Assembly: GCF_002115785.1 (NCBI RefSeq)
Contig: NZ_JFJY01000006.1
Coordinates: 124,001 to 188,000, forward strand
Source: Thalassospira sp. MCCC 1A03138
GTDB lineage: Bacteria > Pseudomonadota > Alphaproteobacteria > Rhodospirillales > Thalassospiraceae
Length of the DNA: 64,000 bases
Direction of reading: 5' to 3'
In this document: in pieces, positions 36,426-45,229 of the stretch
Layout of the letters: each line of letters opens with the position of its first letter
Position numbering within the stretch: position 1 is the first letter of the stretch
The notes under the pieces: model-generated
Seen by the model: the letters and a program-made list of their open reading frames with translations, nothing else
Told to the model about the DNA's origin: nothing
The model's database searches: none
Position numbers and translations under genes: made by a program

Positions 36426-37808
36426 TCAGTCCTCGCGGAAGGCCCTGCTCATGCTTTCAGTGATCGGATCAATCAGATAGTCGATCGCCCTTCTGGGGGA
36501 TTTCAGGATCAGAATGTCGGCCGGCATACCCGGTCGAATTTCGATATCATCGCGTTTTGCCAATGCATCGGGGTTAATTGCGGCCCGAACGATGTAATAG
36601 GAAGAATCGCGTTTCTCATCGACCGTCTGGTCGGCGGCAACATAGCGGACTTCGCCATCAAGCGGCGCCAACCGGCGCTGACTATATGCCGTAAGCTTGA
36701 TTTGGGCTTTTGATCCGACATGAACCGAATCAATGTCCTGACGGTTGATCATGGCTTCGATCAGAAGCGGCTCGTTTTCCGGAATGATATCCATGATGGG
36801 TTCCGCCGGACTGATCACGCCACCCGGCGTGCGGATCTGAATATTGGCAACAATACCGTCCTGCGGTGCCTTGACTTCGCGCCGGTTCAGAACATCCTCG
36901 CTGGCGCGAATACGCTGGGTCACATCATTCAGTGCCAGTTGCGCTTCCTGGATTTCTGTCGCGATATCGCTTTGCCATTCCATTTCAATCGAGGCAAGAT
37001 TGATTTCGGCCTCGGCCTTTTGCTGTTCGGCGGCGGCTTTTTGGGCCTTGAACTCGCCCATATCCCCGACAAGATCAGACCAGTTATTTTCTATCTCGAC
37101 CAACTGGGTGCGCGTCGCGAAGCCCTTTTCCGCAAGCTGCCGGATGCCCTTGAGCTGCTCGGCAACAAGCTTTTCCTGACGGGTGCGGGCATTTATCTGG
37201 GATTCCAGCGCGCGTGCCTCGGCATCAAATTGTTCTATTTGCTTGGCTTGGGCATTTCGCTTGGCATCGTAAACCTCATTACGCTTGCCAAATAATCGCT
37301 TTTCATCCAGCAAGATATCGGCAACATAATCCTGCTCCGCATTCAGTATTTGCTGGGGAAAATCGATTTCACCACGGCCACTTTGCTCGGCACGCAGTCG
37401 GGCAAGCTTGGCGATAAGCCCATATCGTTCACCGCGCAGCTGGCCCAACTCGGACTCACTGCGTGTTCCATCCAGCAACATCAATGTTTGCCCCGCCTTG
37501 ACGCGATCACCTTCTTCAACCAGCAGTTTCTTCAAAATGCCGCCTTCGAAATGGTTCACAACCTTTTTGCGGGAATCCACAATGATAGATCCCGATGCCA
37601 CCGCAGCACTGTCGAGTTCGGCCGTAAAAGCCCAGGAAAAGAAGCCGCCAAACCCGACGGCAATAACGATGATCCCCGCCATGATCGGCTTTCGCAGGCT
37701 TTGACGCGACGCGGTGCGCTCTTCGTCAAGGACCTGATACCATGCCGGTTGCGGGTCTTCGGGAATCATGACCTCGCCACGGTTGTCGACATTGATCACT
37801 CGGTTCAT
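36426..37808 (-). CDS. Type I secretion periplasmic adaptor (HlyD/PrtE family)
   Basis: A 460-residue membrane fusion protein. It has a cytoplasmic N-terminus of about 45 residues, one transmembrane helix (IMAGIIVIAVGFGGFFSWAF near 43-62), a lipoyl-like start (IVDSRKKVVNHFEGGILKKLLVEEGDRVKAGQTL), a long coiled-coil region at about 120-300 and a beta-barrel end with the HlyD signature near GVISPAEPIMDIIPENEPLLIEA. It bridges the ATPase to an outer membrane TolC-type channel, which is not encoded here. It overlaps the ATPase gene by 4 bp. RTX cargo inferred from the next gene. Confidence 0.92.
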   Translation of the reverse strand: MNRVINVDNRGEVMIPEDPQPAWYQVLDEERTASRQSLRKPIMAGIIVIAVGFGGFFSWAFTAELDSAAVASGSIIVDSRKKVVNHFEGGILKKLLVEEGDRVKAGQTLMLLDGTRSESELGQLRGERYGLIAKLARLRAEQSGRGEIDFPQQILNAEQDYVADILLDEKRLFGKRNEVYDAKRNAQAKQIEQFDAEARALESQINARTRQEKLVAEQLKGIRQLAEKGFATRTQLVEIENNWSDLVGDMGEFKAQKAAAEQQKAEAEINLASIEMEWQSDIATEIQEAQLALNDVTQRIRASEDVLNRREVKAPQDGIVANIQIRTPGGVISPAEPIMDIIPENEPLLIEAMINRQDIDSVHVGSKAQIKLTAYSQRRLAPLDGEVRYVAADQTVDEKRDSSYYIVRAAINPDALAKRDDIEIRPGMPADILILKSPRRAIDYLIDPITESMSRAFRED

Positions 37809-39595
37809 GCTGCACCCCCGTTTTGCTGATTGCGCTTAACCGGGGGCAGGTTTTTGATGTCGTTATCATCCTGCGTCATCGCCCGGATCACATTGGTGCG
37901 TTCACCAAACTGTTTGACCCGCCCTTCCTGCATGACAAGCAGCTTGTGGGCGTATTGCATGATGCTTTGCCGGTGTGCGATCAGAACAACCATTGCCCCA
38001 CCTTCTGCTGCCTGACGGACCGCCCGGATCAGTGATGCTTCACCTTCAGCATCAAGGTTGGCGTTGGGTTCATCAAGCACCAGAAGACGTGGCCAGCCAT
38101 AAAGAGCACGGGCAAGTGCAATGCGTTGCTGCTGTCCGCCAGACAGGGTATGTCGCCCCGCCCCGATCGGCGTATCGTAACCAAGTGGCAGTCGGCCGAT
38201 CATTTCATGCACCCCTGCTGCGCGGGCCGCATCAATCACCTTGCGCGGATTGGCTTCACGCATGCGACCAATATTTTCACGGATGGTGCCGTTCAGAAGC
38301 GACACGGATTGCGGCAGATAACCGACCATGTTGCCAAACGAACCGCGCTCCCAAAGATAGGTGCTATGCCCGTCGAGAAATACGCCGCCAGCAGTCGGTT
38401 TCGCAGATCCGACCAGCAGACGCGACAGGGTCGATTTACCCGCGGCCGACGGCCCAACCACGCCCAGAATTTCGCCCGGGTTAAGATCGAAGCTCACCCC
38501 GCGTAGAACCGGCACGTTCGAGCCGGGGACCGCATATACAAGATTATCGACAACAAGCGGCCCTTCGGAACGCGGTGTCGGTTCGATTTCGCGCTCGGAC
38601 TGACGCTCTTCAAGGATATTACGGATGCGTTTCCAGGACGAAAGAGCAGAAACCCACGCCCGCCAATCGCGCGTAACATTATCAAACGGTAACAGAAGAC
38701 GACCCATGATAATCGTACCGCCAATCATCGCCCCAGGTGTTGTTTCACCCAGAATAACCAGATACGCCCCCATCGCCAGCACGCAAATCTGCATGCCGAA
38801 ACGGGCCGAGCGCGTGACGGAATACATGCCTTTACTTCGGACATTCCCGATATCAAGCAACTCACTGGCATGGACCTGCGATTGGCGCCAGCGCATGGCA
38901 AGTGCGGGTAACATGCCCATTGCCTCAATCGCCTCGGCATTTGATACGGTTGACCCGATATCGCCGATATTACGCAGATTGGCATCGGTGCCTTCCTTGG
39001 TGATCTGTCGCACCAGCAAATCACCCAACAGACTAAGCCCGATCAGGACCAGCACCGCCACAAGCCCCGCAATACCGTAAAACGGATGAAGGGCAAACAT
39101 CACGCCAAGGAAAATCGGCGACCAGATCGCTTCGAGTGGCGCACTGATGGTATTGCCATTGATAAAATTGCGCAAATCCGACAAATCGCGCAGAACCTGC
39201 GTGCCCTGTATCGATCCTTTTTCAAGCGCCACGCTCATTGCCGCCGAAATGGCCGGCAAGTTCAGGCGACGCAACAATGATTTGGCCATTTCCTGAAAGA
39301 TCAGGGCCCGAATGAAATCAAGGATGCCGTATAGAATGATGGCACCAATCGCAATTGCGAGCAGCAATTTAAGCGTATCGGTACTTTGACTGTTAATCAC
39401 GCGATCATGCACCTGAAGCATGAAAAGAGGCACGGTCAGTTGCAGAACATTGATAAAGCCACTCAAGACCCCGGCCCATCCAAGACCGCGTACAAAAGTG
39501 AATCTCGCCTCGCGGATAACCGATTTTGCATCCAGAGATGGTCTGACAGCTTTGCTTTCTGCGGTTTTTGGCGTGTTTTTACGACCAAAATGCAT
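37805..39595 (-). CDS. Type I secretion system permease/ATPase (PrtD/HlyB family)
   Basis: A 596-residue ABC exporter. An N-terminal membrane domain with about six helices (residues 30-330) precedes the ATPase domain, with Walker A GPSAAGKSTLSR near 386, signature LSGGQQQRIALARAL near 491, Walker B LLVLDEPNANLD near 515 and switch LIAHRQS. It has no C39 peptidase domain, so the cargo is not processed, matching the RTX protein. It overlaps the adaptor gene by 4 bp. The upstream gap carries the operator cluster at 39733-39779. Confidence 0.93.
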   Translation of the reverse strand: MHFGRKNTPKTAESKAVRPSLDAKSVIREARFTFVRGLGWAGVLSGFINVLQLTVPLFMLQVHDRVINSQSTDTLKLLLAIAIGAIILYGILDFIRALIFQEMAKSLLRRLNLPAISAAMSVALEKGSIQGTQVLRDLSDLRNFINGNTISAPLEAIWSPIFLGVMFALHPFYGIAGLVAVLVLIGLSLLGDLLVRQITKEGTDANLRNIGDIGSTVSNAEAIEAMGMLPALAMRWRQSQVHASELLDIGNVRSKGMYSVTRSARFGMQICVLAMGAYLVILGETTPGAMIGGTIIMGRLLLPFDNVTRDWRAWVSALSSWKRIRNILEERQSEREIEPTPRSEGPLVVDNLVYAVPGSNVPVLRGVSFDLNPGEILGVVGPSAAGKSTLSRLLVGSAKPTAGGVFLDGHSTYLWERGSFGNMVGYLPQSVSLLNGTIRENIGRMREANPRKVIDAARAAGVHEMIGRLPLGYDTPIGAGRHTLSGGQQQRIALARALYGWPRLLVLDEPNANLDAEGEASLIRAVRQAAEGGAMVVLIAHRQSIMQYAHKLLVMQEGRVKQFGERTNVIRAMTQDDNDIKNLPPVKRNQQNGGAA

Positions 39596-39921
39596 TGATT
39601 TTCATCCAATCAGCCAAAAGTCATAGTTTTTCCGCAATCTAATCACATAGTTGCGATGTCATGATGATCTACAATAAAATCAAATATGTCGATCTCATGT
39701 TCATGATCTGACAATGTAAAAACAGAATAATACGAAGTAATTTTAAAATAAAAACACTTTGAAATTACTTCGAAATTACGAGCAAACTGAGGGAAGAATT
39801 GGGCGTGCGGAAAAATCGTTCAAGAGCAACGTCCTGTTATCTTCCCCACACGAAAGGCCTGCCTTGGTCGAAAGGCCATGGCATCAACTCTCGCTTGGGA
39901 CCAGATAACGGATCAAACAAC
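39596..39921. other. 326-bp divergent gap between secretion ATPase and LdtR-like regulator
   Basis: No gene was supported; the reading frame that extends the regulator upstream to 39799 lacks a ribosome site and coding character. The stretch 39640-39780 is very AT-rich and holds a three-part operator candidate. Promoters for both directions should be here. Confidence 0.6.
39733..39779. promoter_or_regulatory. Operator cluster between secretion genes and LdtR-like regulator
   Basis: CGAAGTAATTT (39733-39743) and AAATTACTTCG (39762-39772) form a perfect 11-bp inverted repeat with an 18-base spacer. GAAATTAC occurs at 39761-39768 and again at 39772-39779, 11 bp apart. Three half-sites on the same face of the helix fit a dimeric winged-helix regulator; the LdtR-like product of the divergent gene is the natural candidate. 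Confidence 0.6.
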
Positions 39922-40422
39922 ATGACCGTCACTCATCTTGAACTTGCAAATACTGTCGAGCGTATTTATCGGCGTTTTGCTGATCTGCTTCGTGTAGATC
40001 TTATTCGACTCGGCAAAGATGACATCAGCCCCGCACAAGTCGCGCTGCTGTTCACCATCGGCGACGATGAACTGTCGGTACGTGATCTTTTGGATCGCGG
40101 CCACTATATGGGATCGAATGCATCCTATAATCTGAAACAGCTGGCTGAATCGGGCTATGTCGAACGACATGTCATGGCCCGTGACCGACGGTCTGCCAGA
40201 ATAAAACTGACGCGCAAGGGGCACGAACTTTGTGAATCCCTGCATGAATTTCACGAAGAATATCACAACGCACTGACCAATGGCCAGCAGGACCAGCAGG
40301 AAATGGAAACGGCACTTCGAACTTTGCGTCGCCTGGAGGAATTCTGGACACAGACCCTTCGGTATGGCGGTGTCCCCGTCACAAGTGGCGTTATGACACA
40401 CGAGCTTCGCAGTCGCCGATGA
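39922..40422 (+). CDS. LdtR-like MarR-family regulator
   Basis: A winged-helix regulator of about 166 residues. The start at 39922 (MTVTHLELANTVERIYRRF) is preferred over the in-frame extension to 39799, which reads as non-coding. The DNA-binding part (ISPAQVALLFTIGDDELSV, RGHYMGSNASYNLKQLAESGYVER, ARDRRSARIKLTRKG) matches the alphaproteobacterial LdtR group, regulators of cell envelope and stress genes. It is divergent from the type I secretion genes and overlaps the following GT4 gene by 4 bp. The intergenic operator cluster suggests self-control and control of secretion. Confidence 0.82.
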   Translation: MTVTHLELANTVERIYRRFADLLRVDLIRLGKDDISPAQVALLFTIGDDELSVRDLLDRGHYMGSNASYNLKQLAESGYVERHVMARDRRSARIKLTRKGHELCESLHEFHEEYHNALTNGQQDQQEMETALRTLRRLEEFWTQTLRYGGVPVTSGVMTHELRSRR

Positions 40423-41612
40423 AAATTGTCTTTGTCCACCGTCATGGACCGGGACAATTTGTTCACCTGGCCTGTCATCTGGCAAATGCCGGATGGCAGG
40501 TTTCCTTCCTTTGCGAAGCAATGAACGTACAGCTTCCCGGCATTCGCGTCCTGCGCCAGCGGGCAACTCCGCCACCGCCTGCGACCCCATTTCCGCAATA
40601 TCACCAGCAGATCGGCATGCATGCGGCGACAACACTTGATTCACTCGTCGCACAGGAAGGCCCACCCGACATCGTTTACGGACATATCGGTTGGGGCAGC
40701 ATGATGTTTGCGCGCGATGTCCTGCGCAAAACGCCACTGGTTGGCTATTGCGAACATTTTTACCACGCCGAAGGTCGCGATGTCGGCTTTGACCCGACAG
40801 AAACGGTGACCTTGGCAAAACGCACACAACTGCGGCTGCGCAACAGCGCACAGCTTTCAAGTCTGGAGGCAATAGACACCGGGATCAGCCCCACGGCATG
40901 GCAGAAAGCCGCCTTTCCGCAAAGTTTCCATTACAAGATCGGTATTTGCCACGATGGCATCGATATCCATCGTTGCCGTCCGGACGATAAGGCACTGCTG
41001 CGCCTGCCCGATGGTCGTGTGCTGCGACATGGCGATCCGATAGTGACCTATGTTGCACGCGATCTCGAACCCTATCGCGGCTTTCCACAATTCATGCGTG
41101 CCGCAGCTAAGTTGGCCTGGCGCAACCCCGATGTAACCTTTGTCATCGCCGGGGGGGATGGCGTCAGTTATGGAACGCCGCGCGCCGACGGCCAGAAATG
41201 GCGTGATGCGATGATGGCTGAAACCGGTATGGATCCCTCTCGCATCGTCTTTCTAGGGCAAATCCCGCATGATCAGCTGATCCGTCTGTTCCAGATCAGT
41301 TCGGCCCATGTCTATCTGACATATCCGTTTGTTTTGTCATGGTCGGTACTTGAAGCCATGGCATGCGGAACGCCGGTGATCGCATCGGACACGGGCCCTT
41401 GCCGCGATATCATTCGTCATGGCAGGAATGGATTAATGTGTGGCTTCTGGAATGAAGACCAGCTTGCCAGCACAATGGCCGAAGCATTGGCCAATCCTGA
41501 CCGGCTTCGCGAAATACGCCAGCTGGCGCGTCGGACAATCACGCAAAACTTCGCGCTTCAGCAATCACTTGAAAAGCAGACTGGCCTGATCGAACGCATG
41601 GCAAAGCAATGA
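40419..41612 (+). CDS. Glycosyltransferase family 4
   Basis: A 397-residue GT-B enzyme. The N-terminus MKIVFVHRHGPGQFVHLACHLANAGW is followed by an acceptor domain with DIVYGHIGWGSMMFARD near residue 85. The donor domain has VTYVARDLEPYRGFPQFMRA near 208, FVIAGGDGVSYG near 243 and SWSVLEAMACGTPVIASDTGP near 307; the first acid of the EX7E motif is replaced. It starts inside the regulator stop (ATGA), so the two are coupled. Its stop abuts the convergent JAMM gene. It may act on the glycan made by the large locus to the left. Confidence 0.85.
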   Translation: MKIVFVHRHGPGQFVHLACHLANAGWQVSFLCEAMNVQLPGIRVLRQRATPPPPATPFPQYHQQIGMHAATTLDSLVAQEGPPDIVYGHIGWGSMMFARDVLRKTPLVGYCEHFYHAEGRDVGFDPTETVTLAKRTQLRLRNSAQLSSLEAIDTGISPTAWQKAAFPQSFHYKIGICHDGIDIHRCRPDDKALLRLPDGRVLRHGDPIVTYVARDLEPYRGFPQFMRAAAKLAWRNPDVTFVIAGGDGVSYGTPRADGQKWRDAMMAETGMDPSRIVFLGQIPHDQLIRLFQISSAHVYLTYPFVLSWSVLEAMACGTPVIASDTGPCRDIIRHGRNGLMCGFWNEDQLASTMAEALANPDRLREIRQLARRTITQNFALQQSLEKQTGLIERMAKQ

Positions 41613-42068
41613 TCAGGGCTCGGCGATCTCACAAGTTTTGAAATAACGCGGTGCTGTGTCATCGGCACGTTCCGGCATCCGGCGATATAGCTGCCATTCA
41701 TCAACGCCGTTTTTGCCGGTGGCGAAAATCAGCCACAGAAAACCTGCTTCTTCGGCGCGGGACAAATCGGTTTTCGATGGCTGGCAATCGCCATTCGGAT
41801 GTGAATGATAGCATCCGATAATCGCCTCTCCGCGTTGCCGAACCGATCGATGCGTCGCAATCAGAACGTGCGGATCAATTTCGAATGTTTTTTGGCGATC
41901 AATGGCGACATTGCGTGCTGCAACAAAACGCAAAATAACTTCGGGACTTTCCGCGTCGGCAATCAATAGACCACAGCACTCCTCCGGCCATGCCGCAGCT
42001 GCGATATCTGAAATCTCTGCCAGCAAACCTGTCCGCAGTTTTATGATTTTACCCGCGTCGATCATCAA
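41613..42068 (-). CDS. JAMM/MPN (Mov34) metalloprotease domain protein
   Basis: A 151-residue single-domain JAB/MPN metalloprotease-like protein. The zinc motif is complete: catalytic Glu in AWPEECCGLLI near residue 29 and HSHPNGDCQPSKTDLSRA near residue 101 (HxHPx(7)SxxD). Bacterial members cut ubiquitin-like or cysteine-carrier proteins such as CysO-type or ThiS/MoaD-like partners. No such partner is seen nearby. It is 23 bp after a small membrane protein gene on the same strand. Confidence 0.88.
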   Translation of the reverse strand: MMIDAGKIIKLRTGLLAEISDIAAAAWPEECCGLLIADAESPEVILRFVAARNVAIDRQKTFEIDPHVLIATHRSVRQRGEAIIGCYHSHPNGDCQPSKTDLSRAEEAGFLWLIFATGKNGVDEWQLYRRMPERADDTAPRYFKTCEIAEP

Positions 42069-42091
42069 ACCACCATCAGTTCAAGCGGTGC

Positions 42092-42460
42092 TTATTGCGG
42101 CTCCACCAGTAAAATCTGCCCAAGAATAGCGCCATCACGCAAAGAAACAATCACCAGACGGCTTCCTTGGCGTCCCTCAAGACGAAGAGTTGCCTCTGTT
42201 CCCTGACGGGAAAAATCAACCAAGGTCTCCCCCGGTGCCAAATCAACATTGATCGTTCCGAACGGTGCGATCTGTGTTGCTGATCGTGGGCCTGTATCTG
42301 TTGGCATCTCAGACTGCCCCGCAATCGGCGCGGATAGCTTAGGCGCATCGGATGCAACGCTGCCATCTTCCTGACGCGACAGGCCATAAACCACAAGTGC
42401 GACGCCCGCAACGATCAGCACTCCCATAAAAGCGACCAGAATCTTGATAACGCGCATCAC
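42092..42460 (-). CDS. Small membrane-anchored protein (DUF6476-like)
   Basis: A 122-residue protein with a single N-terminal transmembrane helix (IKILVAFMGVLIVAGVALVVYGL, residues 5-27) and a periplasmic part. The C-terminal 60 residues look like a small beta domain (APFGTINVDLAPGETL, LRLEGRQGSRLVIVSL). Its form fits the alphaproteobacterial DUF6476 group found next to rluD and rpoH, but I recall this only from general pattern. It is divergent from rluD and leads into the JAMM gene. Function unknown. Confidence 0.65.
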   Translation of the reverse strand: MMRVIKILVAFMGVLIVAGVALVVYGLSRQEDGSVASDAPKLSAPIAGQSEMPTDTGPRSATQIAPFGTINVDLAPGETLVDFSRQGTEATLRLEGRQGSRLVIVSLRDGAILGQILLVEPQ

Positions 42461-42664
42461 ATTTCCGATTGATAAGTTGATAGAATGCCCCTGTCTCGCG
42501 TCACGCTACGATCACAACAGGCCTGACAGGACGATATTGAAGGCCATAGCGACAAGAGAAGCCAATTGCAAGTTTGCAAAGCGGGATTGCATTTCATCAG
42601 TAAGCGATTAAAACCGCCCTTTAACGGACACTGACGGTCATCGCAGGCCAGAATAGCAGCAGAT

Positions 42665-43666
42665 ATGAATATGGATAGCGGCTTGAACACCGAACATCTT
42701 GAATATATTGCCTCTCCCGCTGACGAGGGAGCGCGGCTCGACAAGGTTCTGGCAACCGCATGGCCCGAGCAATCCCGTTCGCGCATCAAAAGCCTGATTG
42801 AGAACGGACATCTGCTGCTGAATGACACGCCGATCGCCAAGATGTCACACAAGGTAAAAAGTGGCGACCGCTTTGCTCTTGAAATTCCACCCGCGGTCGC
42901 GGCCGACCCAATCGCCGAAAAAATCGCGCTCGATATCCTTTATGAAGACGACGATCTACTGGTGATCAATAAACCCGCCGGGATGGTTGTTCATCCTGCT
43001 GCGGGCAATGAAAGCGGTACATTGGTCAATGCTTTGCTGGCCCATTGTGGTGACAGCCTATCGGGCATTGGCGGGGTAAAGCGCCCCGGCATCGTCCATC
43101 GGCTTGATAAAGATACCAGCGGGGCAATGGTTGTTGCCAAGAACGATGCAACCCACCGGGCACTGTCGACCCTGTTTTCCGAGGACAAGGAAAATATCGA
43201 ACGCGCTTATATCGCCGTTGTATGGGGTGTACCACGCCAAAGCGAAGGCGTTATAGAGGGAAATATCGGCCGAAGCCCGCGCAACAGAAAGAAGATGGCG
43301 GTGCTTCGAAATGGGGGAAAACCCGCCCTTACGCGCTACAAGGTTTTGGCAAAACGCGACGACTCGTTGGCATCCCTTGTTGAGTGCCGGCTTGCGACCG
43401 GCAGAACGCATCAAATTCGCGTTCACATGACCCATCTTGGTCACTCACTTATTTGTGATCCAGTTTACGGTAGAAGCAAACTTACCCAGAAGTTCAGCAA
43501 GCATGTTCACGAGGTTCTGACGGGCTTTGAAAAACAGGCGCTACATGCCAGAACACTGGGATTTTTACACCCAAAAACAGGTGATTACATCCTTACCAAA
43601 GCTCCCCTTCCGGAAGACCTACAGGAACTCATCACCTGCCTTGACCTACCCATTTGGATAGTTTGA
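42665..43666 (+). CDS. rluD: 23S rRNA pseudouridine synthase RluD
   Basis: A 333-residue RluA-family pseudouridine synthase. An S4 RNA-binding domain at about 18-70 (ARLDKVLATAWPEQSRSRIKSLIENGHLLLND) precedes the catalytic domain with VINKPAGMVVHPAAGN near 105 and the catalytic aspartate in GIVHRLDKDTSGAMVVAKN near 150, then CRLATGRTHQIRVHMTHLGHSLICDPVYG. It modifies U1911, U1915 and U1917 of helix 69 in E. coli; the same role is expected. The rluD-rpoH order is common in Alphaproteobacteria. Confidence 0.9.
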   Translation: MNMDSGLNTEHLEYIASPADEGARLDKVLATAWPEQSRSRIKSLIENGHLLLNDTPIAKMSHKVKSGDRFALEIPPAVAADPIAEKIALDILYEDDDLLVINKPAGMVVHPAAGNESGTLVNALLAHCGDSLSGIGGVKRPGIVHRLDKDTSGAMVVAKNDATHRALSTLFSEDKENIERAYIAVVWGVPRQSEGVIEGNIGRSPRNRKKMAVLRNGGKPALTRYKVLAKRDDSLASLVECRLATGRTHQIRVHMTHLGHSLICDPVYGRSKLTQKFSKHVHEVLTGFEKQALHARTLGFLHPKTGDYILTKAPLPEDLQELITCLDLPIWIV

Positions 43667-43691
43667 CCTAGCCTTTTTGGTCTAATTTTTA

Positions 43692-43719
43692 TTGACGCCA
43701 CCTAATACTCCCGTATAAG
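43692..43719 (+). promoter_or_regulatory. Sigma-70-type promoter of rpoH
   Basis: TTGACG (43692-43697) and TATAAG (43714-43719) with a 16-base spacer. Transcription would start about 43726, some 52 bases before the rpoH ATG. An AACGGGAGG ribosome site lies just upstream of the start. Confidence 0.6.
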
Positions 43720-43777
43720 TTTTAGTAAGTGCTAGGGGATAAACCGCACTTTATACGAAGCGTAACGGGAGGCTTCA

Positions 43778-44644
43778 ATGAAACAGGGAAATGCACTTCC
43801 AATCATCTCCCAAGATGGTCTGACAGTCTATTTGCAGCGCATCCGCCGTTACCCCATGCTTACACCTGAACAGGAAACGACGTTTGCGTGTGAATACCGT
43901 GACAATGATGATGCAACTGCCGCAGAGAAGCTGATAACCAGCCATTTGCGACTGGTTGCCAAGATAGCCATGAGCTATCGCGGTTATGGACTTCCGATAA
44001 ACGAATTGATCTCCGAAGGCAATGTAGGCCTGCTTCAATCGGTCAAGCGCTTTGACCCTGACAAAGGCTTCCGCCTTGCAACTTATGCAATGTGGTGGAT
44101 TCGCGCCGCCATTCAGGAATACATCCTTCATTCCTGGTCGCTGGTGAAAATGGGCACCACTGCCGCCCAGAAAAAGCTTTTCTTCAATCTTCGGAAACTC
44201 AAAAGCCAGATGCAGGCAATTGACGAAGGCGATTTGCGACCTGAACAAGTTGAACTTATCGCAACCAAGCTTAATGTCTCCGAAGACGACGTGATCATGA
44301 TGAACCGCCGTCTAGCCGGACCGGACCATTCATTGAACGCACCGGTACGCATCGACGGTGACGGTGAGTGGGTCGACTGGATCGAAAGCGAAGACGAAGA
44401 TCAGGAAACCCTGTACGGCAAGCGCGAGGAATTTATCCAGCGCATGAATCTGCTGAAAAGTGCGATGTCACACCTGAATGCGCGTGAACGTGACATCCTG
44501 ACCCAGCGCCGCCTGCTCGATTCACCTGTAACGCTTGAAAACCTTAGCGTCGCATACGGAATATCGCGCGAACGCATTCGTCAGATTGAAGTTCGGGCCT
44601 TTGAAAAAGTACGCAAATCGATCCACACCGATTTGCCGATGTGA
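43778..44644 (+). CDS. rpoH: RNA polymerase heat-shock sigma factor RpoH (sigma-32)
   Basis: A 288-residue sigma-32. Region 1.2 is LTVYLQRIRRYPMLTPEQE; region 2 has SHLRLVAKIAMSYRGYGLPINELISEGNVGLLQSVKRFDPDKGFRLATYAMWWIRAAIQEYIL; the RpoH box QKKLFFNLRK near residue 128 identifies the subtype. Region 4.2 is VTLENLSVAYGISRERIRQIEVRAFEKVR. It directs transcription of chaperone and protease genes on heat stress. It has its own promoter (43692-43719) and terminator (44678-44706). Alphaproteobacteria often have more than one rpoH. Confidence 0.95.
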   Translation: MKQGNALPIISQDGLTVYLQRIRRYPMLTPEQETTFACEYRDNDDATAAEKLITSHLRLVAKIAMSYRGYGLPINELISEGNVGLLQSVKRFDPDKGFRLATYAMWWIRAAIQEYILHSWSLVKMGTTAAQKKLFFNLRKLKSQMQAIDEGDLRPEQVELIATKLNVSEDDVIMMNRRLAGPDHSLNAPVRIDGDGEWVDWIESEDEDQETLYGKREEFIQRMNLLKSAMSHLNARERDILTQRRLLDSPVTLENLSVAYGISRERIRQIEVRAFEKVRKSIHTDLPM

Positions 44645-44677
44645 GTGCCTTGCTTACCCTCTTCAACCAACATGACT

Positions 44678-44706
44678 GCGGCGGACAATTTGTCCGCCGC
44701 CTTTTT
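44678..44706 (+). terminator. Rho-independent terminator of rpoH
   Basis: GCGGCGGACA and TGTCCGCCGC, a perfect 10-bp stem with a 3-base loop, then CTTTTT. It begins 34 bp after the rpoH stop. Confidence 0.92.
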
Positions 44707-44741
44707 ATTGGGTCGTGGTCTTTGGTTCGTCCACTTTCGGT

Positions 44742-45218
44742 TTAACTGCCGGAACGGTCGATTTCCTTGATCAGGCTGTCGCCCCAGGTCTTGATCAAAC
44801 CACGCTGCCTTTTACGCAATTCAGAAACACGGCGCTGAGCCGAAAGGTTAAGCACATTGGCAACGATCGGCGGCATCGCCAGATACAAAAGCCATCCAAG
44901 ACCGGCCGAGCCATACATGATCGACAAGGCAATGGGTTGGAAAACATGCTGCGTAGCCACACTTGCACTCTGTGAACCGTACTGCCAAACTTCCAAGATA
45001 TAGGGCGCAACTCCTGAGAAATTCAGGCCAAAAATGCAGCGTGACATTGTACGCCCTTGGCTCCGATCAAATAAAAATGCAATCATCGAGGGCAAAAGCC
45101 CCACGGCCAAAGTAATAAACGTTGGCAATGCAACCATAAATAAAAGCACCGCTGATGCCACTACGGACAAACCAGAAAAGGTACCTTTCTTTTTACTGCC
45201 TGCAGGTTTCCTTGCCAT
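44742..45218 (-). CDS. Small membrane protein paired with kinase-like gene
   Basis: A 158-residue integral membrane protein with a lysine-rich N-terminus (MARKPAGSKKKGTF). Hydrophobic segments lie at about 18-38, 36-52 and 92-125 (SIMYGSAGLGWLLYLAMPPIVANVL). The C-terminus is a charged helix (AQRRVSELRKRQRGLIKTWG). No family was recognised with certainty. It lies 11 bp downstream of the 707-residue kinase-like gene, so the two are one operon. It may anchor or receive signals from the kinase-like protein. Confidence 0.7.
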   Translation of the reverse strand: MARKPAGSKKKGTFSGLSVVASAVLLFMVALPTFITLAVGLLPSMIAFLFDRSQGRTMSRCIFGLNFSGVAPYILEVWQYGSQSASVATQHVFQPIALSIMYGSAGLGWLLYLAMPPIVANVLNLSAQRRVSELRKRQRGLIKTWGDSLIKEIDRSGS

Positions 45219-45229
45219 CCAGACCTCCT

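Noticed and set aside
39799..39921. N-terminal extension of the LdtR-like regulator by 41 residues
   Set aside because: No ribosome site, and the residues do not match the family, whose start corresponds to the ATG at 39922.
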